A DNA stretch of 12,999 bases from Rhodothermaceae bacterium (GTDB lineage Bacteria > Bacteroidota > Rhodothermia > Rhodothermales > Rubricoccaceae). The notes beneath the pieces are model-generated. The model had not been told where the DNA came from. It made no database searches and saw only the letters and a list, made by a program, of their open reading frames with translations. Where the stretch lies: NCBI GenBank assembly GCA_013003465.1, contig JABDIZ010000263.1, positions 1 to 12,999 on the forward strand, read 5' to 3'. This document shows positions 1 through 6,351 of this stretch, one piece after another. Positions within the stretch are counted from its first letter, which is position 1. The number at the start of each line of letters is the position of its first letter. A program made the translations under genes and the position numbers.

Positions 1-732
1 GTCCTGGTCACCGGGGCGAGCCGGGGCATCGGGCGAGCCATCGCCCAGGGCTGTGCCGAAGCGGGCGCGACGGTGGCCGTCCACTACCACCAGAGCCGCG
101 ACACGGCGGAGGCGCTGGCCTCCGCGCTCGGGCACGGGGCGCAGGCGTTCCAGGCTGACCTCACAGACCCCCACGCCGCGCGGCGGCTCTGGGACGAGGT
201 GGTCGGGGCTTTCGGCCGCGTGCATGCGCTCGTCAACAACGCCGCCATCGCCGAACCGGCCTCGCCTGAGGCGCCGCTGGACGACTGGCTGGCCGTGTGG
301 CATCGGACGATGGCGGCAAATCTGACGGCTGTCGGTGTGCTGTGCCAGGCGGCGGTGCCGCATTTCGCCGAGAAGGGCGGCGGGCGGATCGTCACCCTTG
401 CCAGCCGCGCTGCCTTCCGAGGCGACGCGCCCGAGTATCTCGCCTATGCCGCCTCAAAGGCAGGCGTGGTCGCGCTCACGCGGTCCATCGCGCGGGGCTA
501 CGGCAAGCAGGGCATCGCGGCGTTTACCATCGCACCGGGGTTCACGCGGACGGACATGGCACAGCCCTTCATCGACCGCTACGGCGAAGCCTACGCTACC
601 GACGACCTCGCGCTCGCGCGCATGACCGAGCCGGAGGACATCGCGCCACTCGTGGTGCTGCTCGCCTCGGGCCTCGCCGACCACGCTACCGGCACCACCA
701 TCGACGTGAACGCCGGGAGCTACGTGCACTAG
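1..732 (+). CDS. Short-chain dehydrogenase/reductase, FabG-like (5'-truncated)
   Basis: This is an NAD(P)-dependent oxidoreductase of the classical SDR family, closest in style to 3-oxoacyl-ACP reductases. The frame is open from base 1, so the true start lies just outside the window; judged by family length only a few residues are missing. In window numbering, the cofactor-binding TGASRGIG motif is at residues 4-11, NNAA at 79-82, the structural Asn at 117, the catalytic Ser at about 135, and YAASK at 149-153. A PGFTRTDM stretch follows the active site, as in FabG. The GTG at 73 would delete the glycine motif and is not the start. The substrate cannot be read from the sequence, and FabG-like annotation covers many small-molecule reductases. 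The stop is 10 nt before the next gene on the same strand, so cotranscription with the membrane-protein cassette is plausible. Confidence 0.93.
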   Translation, partial: VLVTGASRGIGRAIAQGCAEAGATVAVHYHQSRDTAEALASALGHGAQAFQADLTDPHAARRLWDEVVGAFGRVHALVNNAAIAEPASPEAPLDDWLAVWHRTMAANLTAVGVLCQAAVPHFAEKGGGRIVTLASRAAFRGDAPEYLAYAASKAGVVALTRSIARGYGKQGIAAFTIAPGFTRTDMAQPFIDRYGEAYATDDLALARMTEPEDIAPLVVLLASGLADHATGTTIDVNAGSYVH

Positions 733-742
733 TTTTAGGCCT

Positions 743-1585
743 ATGAGCACGGGCAAGCGATATTCGGACGCGGAGGTCCACGCCATCTTCGAGCGCGCAG
801 CGGCCCGGCAGGAAGAGGCGCGTCGAGCAGAGGATGCAAGCCGCGCCGGACTCTCGCTGGAGGAGTTGCAGCGCATCGGGGCCGAGGCGGGTATCGACCC
901 CGCACACATCGCGGCTGCCGCGACCAGCTTACCGGCTGATGCTTCCGCGTCTGCTCCGTCGTCCACCTTCCTCGGTATGCCGACGGCGCTTCACGCCGAG
1001 CGTGTGCTGCCTACCCCGGTGCCTGATGAGACCTGGGAGCGTATCGTGCTTGAACTGCGGCGTATGTTCAAGAAGGACGGGATCAGTAGCGAGGTCGGGC
1101 GCATCCGCGAGTGGACCGTGCCGTCAATGCAGGGGAGTCGCGATCGGCAGGTTAAAGTGACGCTGACCCCAAGCGCTGACGGGACGCGCGTGACGATTGA
1201 TCAGAGCATGCGCGGCGCGGTGCTGGGTTTCTCCATTAGTTCCGGGATCTACGTGCTTGTCGCAGCCTTTACTGGTGCCCTGAGTGTCTTCGGCCCACCG
1301 AGTGAGTTGCCGTTGGGTGTGCCGGTGATGTTCCTCGTGTTCGCGGCGACCATGTTCACAGCCATGCAACTCTGGACGCGCACCCATGCCAAGAGGCAGC
1401 GGGAGCGCTTCGAGCGCGCCCTCGACCGCATCGAACTGATCACCCGCGATGCAGCAGCGACGGCCTCGTCCGATAGCACGGACACTCCCGAAGCCGACTC
1501 TCGCTCGGCGCTCGATCTGGATGCCTTGCCGGACACGCCCGAGGCCGCGCGCGACGCATCCTCGTCCTGGCGTACCCGTAGCTGA
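743..1585 (+). CDS. Two-helix membrane protein, paralog 1 of 3 (unrecognised family)
   Basis: I do not recognise a named family for this 280-residue protein. Residues 6-60 form a helical N-terminal domain (RYSDAEVHAIFERAA, then LSLEELQRIGAEAGIDP). Residues 76-157 are a soluble segment with a conserved W98, an LELRRMF helix and a REW motif at 122-124. Two hydrophobic helices follow, about 160-184 and 189-211, then a basic stretch and a helix (ERFERALDRIELI), a low-complexity Ser/Thr/Asp/Glu linker, and a short C-terminal motif LDLDALPD at 257-264. All these elements recur in the same order in the next two genes. There is no signal peptide; the topology is probably both ends cytoplasmic. The ATG at 743 is the first in-frame start after the upstream stop, with no convincing ribosome-binding site. 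The next gene begins 3 nt after the stop. Function is unknown. Confidence 0.85.
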   Translation: MSTGKRYSDAEVHAIFERAAARQEEARRAEDASRAGLSLEELQRIGAEAGIDPAHIAAAATSLPADASASAPSSTFLGMPTALHAERVLPTPVPDETWERIVLELRRMFKKDGISSEVGRIREWTVPSMQGSRDRQVKVTLTPSADGTRVTIDQSMRGAVLGFSISSGIYVLVAAFTGALSVFGPPSELPLGVPVMFLVFAATMFTAMQLWTRTHAKRQRERFERALDRIELITRDAAATASSDSTDTPEADSRSALDLDALPDTPEAARDASSSWRTRS

Positions 1586-1588
1586 GTC

Positions 1589-2425
1589 ATGACTGAATCC
1601 CGTCGTTACACCGAAGCCGAACTGCATGTGCTCTTTGAGCGTGCCGCGGCGCGCCAGGAAGCGGTCCGCCGTGCCGATGATGCCCTGGAGGGGAGCCTGA
1701 CGCTGGAGGAGGCGCAGCGTGTCGCTGCCGAATCGGGCATCGACCCCATGCACCTCGCCGCCATCGCGGCAGAGATGGACCTGGAACCAGAGGGTGAGGG
1801 TGACTTCTTTGGCGTACCTGTCGAGATCACCCGAACCCGTTTGCTTCCAGGGCGCGTATCGGATACAGCATGGGCACGGATGGTGGCTGAACTCCGGCGC
1901 CACTTCCAGAATGATGGGGCGGTTGGCGAGGTGGGTGGTGTGCGCGAGTGGACCTTTGTCGGGCGTGGCCTTCGTCGCGACGTCGCGACGCGCTTCACAC
2001 TGGAGCCCCTCCCGGACGGGACCACACGCTTGGTTCTGCATCAGTCCGTACGCGACTTCGTGCGGCTGCTCGCCTTCACCAACGTACTCTATCTCGCCGC
2101 CGCGATCATCTTTGCTGTACTGGCTTTCGCTGGAGTGCCAGAGATGGGCGAAGGCCTTCTCGCTACTCTGAGTCTGGCCGCTACTACGGTCGGCTTTACG
2201 TACGGGGGCTTTACCTATTGGGATCGCCGCCAGCGCCGCGCTCTGGAGCATGAAATGGACCGCATCGAATTGATCGCACGCAGCAACAGCACCCCAGTTG
2301 CCGCACCCCCCGAATCGATGGGAGAGGCTTCAGAAGCGGAAGCGCCTCGCCTCGACCTCGACGCTCTGCCTGATGCGCCGGAAGACGCGCAGGCCTCCAC
2401 CATGAGGACTCGCACGACCGAATGA
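1589..2425 (+). CDS. Two-helix membrane protein, paralog 2 of 3 (unrecognised family)
   Basis: At 278 residues this is the closest relative of paralog 1. It has the N-terminal domain RRYTEAELHVLFERAAARQ at 5-23 and LTLEEAQRVAAESGIDP at 37-53, and the middle segment with W95, ELRRHF at 101-106 and REW at 119-121. Two membrane helices lie at about 159-182 and 190-211, the juxtamembrane helix HEMDRIELIA at 221-230, and the terminal motif LDLDALPD at 255-262. The match to paralog 1 runs end to end with few gaps, so this is a gene duplication and not a shared domain only. It starts 3 nt after the previous stop and overlaps the next gene by ATGA, which implies translational coupling. No enzymatic motif is visible. 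An adaptor, sensor or membrane-organising role is possible but is guesswork. Confidence 0.86.
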   Translation: MTESRRYTEAELHVLFERAAARQEAVRRADDALEGSLTLEEAQRVAAESGIDPMHLAAIAAEMDLEPEGEGDFFGVPVEITRTRLLPGRVSDTAWARMVAELRRHFQNDGAVGEVGGVREWTFVGRGLRRDVATRFTLEPLPDGTTRLVLHQSVRDFVRLLAFTNVLYLAAAIIFAVLAFAGVPEMGEGLLATLSLAATTVGFTYGGFTYWDRRQRRALEHEMDRIELIARSNSTPVAAPPESMGEASEAEAPRLDLDALPDAPEDAQASTMRTRTTE

Positions 2426-3288
2426 ACGAACGCACCTATACTGAGCGCGAAATCAAGGCCCTGCTAGAGCGCGCTGCGCATCTACAGGCTTCGTCCGATG
2501 AGGACGGTGGTCATGGGCTGACCCTCGCGGAGCTAGAGCAGATTGCTGCCGAGTCGGGCATTGACCCGAAGTTCTTACGCGTGGCGGCGCGCGAGGCCGA
2601 GACGGGCCTCAGCCCGCACGACGTGGCCGGGCAGACGAGCACGCATGTCTTCGTCGAACGCACGGTGCCGGGCACCCTCTCCGACACAGAGTGGGAGAGC
2701 GTCGTCTTGCGTCTGCGCAAGCAGTTTTCCAGCGACCTTTCTGGGTCGTTTGGTCAGGGGCCGCAGTTCGGGCCGGGCGTCACCGAGGAACTTGGGACGA
2801 TGCGCGAGTGGCGGCATACCACCGGCCTCGGCGTCAGCACGACCGTCACGATTCGCTCCATCGAGGGGGTACAGCACGTTCGCGTTCAACGCCGGGTGGG
2901 GATGGGCAGCCCGCGCGCCGAGGGGATCGGCTACGGCGCCACGGTCGCGCTCCTGCTGACGGCCATCCTGATCCCTGCCACGCCGCTGGCCCCCGTCGCC
3001 TTCGTGCCCCTGCTGTTGCTCCTGTTTCTGGTGGCGTTCCCATCCATTGAGGCACTGGATCGACGCTGGCGCCAGGGAAAACTGGAAGAGGTCGAGAAGG
3101 TGGTGGACGCCATCGCGGCGATTATTCGGGACGACGAAGCCGTGCCAGACATGACGACCGAAAGGGCTTCAGAGGCCGAGCGAGACGGAGAACGGGCCCC
3201 ATCGGCACTGGGCGAGGTGTTCGACAATCTGCCGGATGTGGACGACGTGGAGCTAAGGCGCCATAACGCCTCGCGCGCGCGCTCGTGA
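2422..3288 (+). CDS. Two-helix membrane protein, paralog 3 of 3 (divergent)
   Basis: This is the most divergent of the three tandem paralogs, at 288 residues. The N-terminal domain is clear (RTYTEREIKALLERAA at 4-19, LTLAELEQIAAESGIDP at 33-49). So is the middle segment (W91, LRLRKQF at 96-102, REW at 128-130), but it carries a Gly-rich insertion of about ten residues (roughly 107-119) absent from the other two. The hydrophobic region at 170-209 is shorter and more compact, either two short helices or a hairpin. The juxtamembrane helix is EEVEKVVDAIAAIIRDD at 222-238, and the terminal motif is reduced to FDNLPD at 267-272. The start ATG lies in the ATGA overlap with paralog 2, and the stop overlaps the GTG start of the ATP-grasp gene. 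The four genes are thus probably made from one message. Confidence 0.85.
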   Translation: MNERTYTEREIKALLERAAHLQASSDEDGGHGLTLAELEQIAAESGIDPKFLRVAAREAETGLSPHDVAGQTSTHVFVERTVPGTLSDTEWESVVLRLRKQFSSDLSGSFGQGPQFGPGVTEELGTMREWRHTTGLGVSTTVTIRSIEGVQHVRVQRRVGMGSPRAEGIGYGATVALLLTAILIPATPLAPVAFVPLLLLLFLVAFPSIEALDRRWRQGKLEEVEKVVDAIAAIIRDDEAVPDMTTERASEAERDGERAPSALGEVFDNLPDVDDVELRRHNASRARS

Positions 3289-4280
3289 GCTTCCGGATTG
3301 GACTCGTCTACGATCGGTTCGGCGAGCGGGAGCCGCCGCCGGGCGCACCACCCGATTGGGATGCGGAGTACGAGCCCGAGCGCACCATCCTCGCCCTCGA
3401 AGCGGCAGTGCAGCACCTCGGCCATACGCCTGTGCGGCTCGGTAACGCGGCGGCCCTGCTGGCTCGGATGCAGGAGGGCGATCTCAACCTCGACGGCGCA
3501 ATCAACATCGCGGAGGGGTACGGGAGCCGCAACCGCGAGGCGCACGTGCCCGTCCTGCTCGAACTCGCGGGCGTCCCGTGCATCGGCTCCGACGCACTCG
3601 CGCTCTCGGTCTCGCTCGACAAGCACCTCACCAAGCTTGTCGCCGAAGCTACCGGGCTGGCGACGCCTACGTGGACCGTCGTGCGTGGCGCGGCCGACTT
3701 GACCGGTGACGAACTGATGCCTGTGTTCGTCAAGCCGCGCTACGAGGGCACGGCCAAAGGCATCGCCCCGACGAGCCGGTGCGATACCCGAGAGGAACTG
3801 CGGGCGGAGGTTGCGCGGCAAGTGGCGCTCTACCGGCAGGATGTCCTGATCGAGGCCTTTGTAGAGGGCGCGGAGTTCACGGTAGGCGTCATCGGGCACA
3901 ACCCGCCGGAGGCGCTGCCCGTCTTGCAGCGCGCCACGGAGCGGACGACCGGCATCGGTCTGCACGCGCTTGAACGCCACGAGGACCCCGACGCGCCCTT
4001 CGACTACCACCCCGGCATTCCCATCGACCCGGCGCTGGAGTTCGGGTTGCAGCGCGCGGCGCTCGCTGCCCACGACGCCCTCGGCTGTCACGACTTCTCG
4101 CGTAGCGACTTCCGGGTGAGCCCGGACGGCCGTGTCTGGTTTCTGGAGATCAACCCGCTCCCGACCTTTGCGCCCGACGGGACCTTTGCCATCCTCGCCG
4201 AGCTGGCCGGGCAGTCCTACGAGATCTTTCTCGCCGATGTGCTCGCGCGTGGCTTGGACCGCCTGAAACGTAGGAAGTAA
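3285..4280 (+). CDS. ATP-grasp ligase, D-Ala-D-Ala ligase-like
   Basis: This 331-residue ATP-grasp enzyme would form an amide or peptide bond through an acyl-phosphate. Visible landmarks are DKHLTK at 112-117, the nucleotide-binding FVKPRYEGTAKGI at 148-160, EAFVEGAEFTV at 190-200, and the metal-binding set D275 (SRSDF), E288 and N290 (FLEINPLPTF), matching Asp, Glu and Asn of Ddl enzymes. Three points argue against housekeeping Ddl: the N-terminus has no GGxSxE-type loop (it reads GLVYDRFGERE), the segment after LEIN is PLPTFAPDGTF instead of the usual PGMTxxS, and the gene sits outside any mur/fts context. It may be a dipeptide or amino-acid ligase of another pathway. The GTG start at 3285 overlaps the upstream stop as GTGA, tying it to the three membrane paralogs. 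Family membership is secure; the substrate is unknown. Confidence 0.88.
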   Translation: MSFRIGLVYDRFGEREPPPGAPPDWDAEYEPERTILALEAAVQHLGHTPVRLGNAAALLARMQEGDLNLDGAINIAEGYGSRNREAHVPVLLELAGVPCIGSDALALSVSLDKHLTKLVAEATGLATPTWTVVRGAADLTGDELMPVFVKPRYEGTAKGIAPTSRCDTREELRAEVARQVALYRQDVLIEAFVEGAEFTVGVIGHNPPEALPVLQRATERTTGIGLHALERHEDPDAPFDYHPGIPIDPALEFGLQRAALAAHDALGCHDFSRSDFRVSPDGRVWFLEINPLPTFAPDGTFAILAELAGQSYEIFLADVLARGLDRLKRRK

Positions 4281-4516
4281 GGGAGGGTCTCAACAGTCGT
4301 TTTTGATGCCCGAACGGTAGGGCTTGAAGGAACCAGCAGGTCGAAGCAAAGTGAGAGTGTGACGCGCCTAGAGCGAGCCTTGAAAAGAAGCAAGCAAGGC
4401 CCAAGCGAGGTTCGCGCAGCCCTGCCACGCTTGAAGATTTGATGAGCAGATTAGGGGTGGGGCTAACAATCCGTCTTTACAAGACGTAGGGCTCTCATTC
4501 TTCCGCCTCGCCCCCC
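4281..4516 (+). other. Non-coding, lower-GC spacer with short inverted repeats
   Basis: I see no credible gene in these 236 nt. By hand count the stretch is about 55% GC, poorer than the genes on both sides. It holds CTTGAA words at about 4323, 4379 and 4430, an inverted repeat GCCTTG (4377-4382) / CAAGGC (4395-4400), and a hairpin CGTCTT-TAC-AAGACG at 4472-4486 about 30 nt before the histidine-kinase start. No T-run follows the latter hairpin, so it is not a classical terminator. The stretch may contain the end of the upstream operon plus the promoter and leader of the kinase, a small RNA, or a decayed repeat. I cannot choose between these. Confidence 0.5.
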
Positions 4517-6034
4517 ATGTCTCGCGCGCGCCTCCATCCGTTCACCCTCCGGTTCTCGTCCAACTACCTGGAGGCCGCCTTCCGTGTGGACTACGTCCGG
4601 CGCTCGCTCCTCCTCGTTCGGTGGGCACTCGTGCTCGGGCTGGTGCAATACGCCGGATTCGGTCTACTCGATCGATGGCTTGTGCCTTCGTCGTTGATGG
4701 AGGTGCGTCTCGTACGTGCGGGGGCCTGCGCCGTCCTCGCCCTCGGTATCGCCTACACCTTCGCGCCCTCGTTTCGGAGGAGCATGCAGGTAGCCCTCGC
4801 GGCGGTGCCCTTGCTCGGCGGACTCGGCGTGGTGGCGATGGTGGCCTTCGCCCAGACCGCTGATGGCTACTACCAGTACTACGTCGGGCTCACGCTGATT
4901 CTGGTTTACGTCCATGTGCTGCTGCGGCTGCGCTTCATCGTGGCCAGTGCAGTCGGTGGGGTCTTGATTGCGGCGTATATCGCCGTAGCCGCCATGCAGG
5001 AGACGCCGCCGTACCTGCTTGCCAACAACGTGTTCTTCCTGCTGTCAGCGAACCTGAGCGGGATGGTGGCCTCGTACGCGCTCGAGCGCTACGCGCGCCT
5101 CGCCTTCGTGCAAGCGCGGCAGCAAACGCAGAACAACGCGATCCTCGCCGATGCCTTCGACCGGCTGCGCGCGACACAGTCGCAACTCATTCAGCAGGAG
5201 AAGCTGGCGTCGCTCGGCCGCCTGACGGCGGGCGTAGCGCATGAGATCCGGAACCCGCTCAACTTCGTCAGCAACTTCGCTGAACTCAGCGATGACTTGT
5301 TTCGGGAACTGGAGGTCGTCGTGATCCAATCGTGCCAGTCCGTGCCACCGGCGACCTGCGCCGAACTGACGAACCTGACCGCTGATCTGCGGCACAACCT
5401 GGCGAAGATCCAAGAGCACAGCCGTCGCGCCGATGGCATCGTGCAGGGCATGCTGGAGCACGCCCGGCCCGGGCCGGGCGTGCGCGAGGTGGTGGAGTTG
5501 AATCGCCTCGTCGCCGATCACACGACGCTGGCGCACGAGAGCTTCCGCGTTCGGTACCCGGATACCGAGTGCCGCCTCTCGCTCGATCTCGATGCAGCGG
5601 TGGGCGAGGTCGTCGTGGCGCCGCAGGAGATCGGGCGCGTTGTGCGCAACCTTGTGGGCAACGCGCTGTTGGCCCTGTGCGAGCGTGCCGGGGACGACGG
5701 CTACGCCCCAACCCTCGTGGTGCGAACGCGCCGCGGCTTCTCCACCGTCACCGTCGAGGTGGCTGACAACGGACCCGGCATCGCGGCGACCGTGCGCGAG
5801 CGCATCTTCGAGCCCTTCTTCACAACGCGTCCCGCGGGCCAGGGCACGGGCCTCGGCCTCTCGCTCGCCGCCGACGTGGCTGCCGCGCATGGCGGGATGC
5901 TGACCGTCGAGAGCGAGGAAGGGCAGGGCGCGACGTTCACGCTCACGCTGCCCCTCGCACCGAGCCGCGCGATCGAGGAGAAGGCATCCGAGCCCGCGCG
6001 ACCGGAGTGGCCCCGCCCGCTCGCAGCAGCCTGA
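4517..6034 (+). CDS. Membrane-bound sensor histidine kinase (orphan)
   Basis: This is a 505-residue two-component sensor kinase. The N-terminal third has about six hydrophobic segments (near 30-51, 66-84, 91-112, 120-138, 140-160 and 167-188) and no large extracellular loop, so it may sense a membrane or intracellular signal. A linker helix (190-225) leads into the HisKA domain, with H-box VAHEIRNPLNF and phospho-acceptor H242. The dimerisation helices carry a longer insert (about 260-300, with two Cys, C273 and C281), a layout known from other multi-TM kinases. The HATPase_c domain is complete: N-box with N378 and N382, G1 DNGPG at 417-421, F-box FEPFFTTRP at 431-439, and G2 GQGTGLGLSLA at 441-451. 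A short Pro/Ala/Glu tail ends the protein. The start ATG at 4517 lacks a Shine-Dalgarno sequence. No response regulator is adjacent, so the partner is elsewhere. Confidence 0.95.
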   Translation: MSRARLHPFTLRFSSNYLEAAFRVDYVRRSLLLVRWALVLGLVQYAGFGLLDRWLVPSSLMEVRLVRAGACAVLALGIAYTFAPSFRRSMQVALAAVPLLGGLGVVAMVAFAQTADGYYQYYVGLTLILVYVHVLLRLRFIVASAVGGVLIAAYIAVAAMQETPPYLLANNVFFLLSANLSGMVASYALERYARLAFVQARQQTQNNAILADAFDRLRATQSQLIQQEKLASLGRLTAGVAHEIRNPLNFVSNFAELSDDLFRELEVVVIQSCQSVPPATCAELTNLTADLRHNLAKIQEHSRRADGIVQGMLEHARPGPGVREVVELNRLVADHTTLAHESFRVRYPDTECRLSLDLDAAVGEVVVAPQEIGRVVRNLVGNALLALCERAGDDGYAPTLVVRTRRGFSTVTVEVADNGPGIAATVRERIFEPFFTTRPAGQGTGLGLSLAADVAAAHGGMLTVESEEGQGATFTLTLPLAPSRAIEEKASEPARPEWPRPLAAA

Positions 6035-6105
6035 AAGGGCGGGACCAGCGGCAAATCCACGCCGCCTTCGGAATCCAGCGGGCGTGGCGCGGCGTTGCCG
6101 AGCCC

Positions 6106-6351
6106 ATGAGCCCCTCCACCCCTTCGCGCCCCACCTGTCGCTGCGGGCACGACCGCTACCACCACTTCGCCCGCCCGAGTTTCAAGAACGGTGTAGGGGC
6201 GTGGGTGGCGTTTTTCACGGGCGTCTCGGCCACGCCCAAGGAGATCGCCTTCGCCTGCGCCCGCTGCGGCGAGACGTTCGAGGTGACACGAGAACCCGCC
6301 GTGCTGCGCGCCTATCGCCGCTATCCCGACATCAGCGTAGACCGGCCGTGA
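6106..6351 (+). CDS. Small zinc-ribbon-like protein
   Basis: This 81-residue protein has two Cys clusters that look like a zinc ribbon: C11-x-C13 with His at 15, 19 and 20, and C51-x2-C54 in FACARCGETFEV. The segment between them (about 23-48) is moderately hydrophobic but too weak to call a membrane helix. I chose the ATG at 6106: the same frame is open from 6007, but that start would lie inside the kinase gene and add low-complexity sequence upstream of the first Cys pair. The stop TGA overlaps the GTG start of the KamA-family gene by 4 nt, so the two are probably translationally coupled. Its role is unknown; nucleic-acid binding, protein binding or help to the neighbouring enzyme are all possible. 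Confidence 0.72.
   Translation: MSPSTPSRPTCRCGHDRYHHFARPSFKNGVGAWVAFFTGVSATPKEIAFACARCGETFEVTREPAVLRAYRRYPDISVDRP

Noticed and set aside
1124..2251. 375-residue minus-strand open frame opposite paralogs 1 and 2
   Set aside because: It mirrors two well-supported genes and has no motif of its own.
2931..4091. 386-residue minus-strand open frame opposite paralog 3 and the ATP-grasp gene
   Set aside because: Long antisense frames are expected in GC-rich genes; the translation is Arg/Val-rich with no recognisable domain, while the plus strand has clear motifs.
5045..5890. 281-residue minus-strand open frame opposite the histidine kinase
   Set aside because: It is antisense to conserved kinase motifs and has no domain of its own.
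6007..6105. Longer start for the zinc-ribbon protein at 6007
   Set aside because: It would begin inside the kinase gene and add sequence with no conserved look before the first Cys pair.
6084..6347. Upstream extension of the KamA-family gene to an ATG at 6084
   Set aside because: The extra 88 residues are Arg-rich and have no family resemblance; they are the out-of-frame image of the zinc-ribbon gene.
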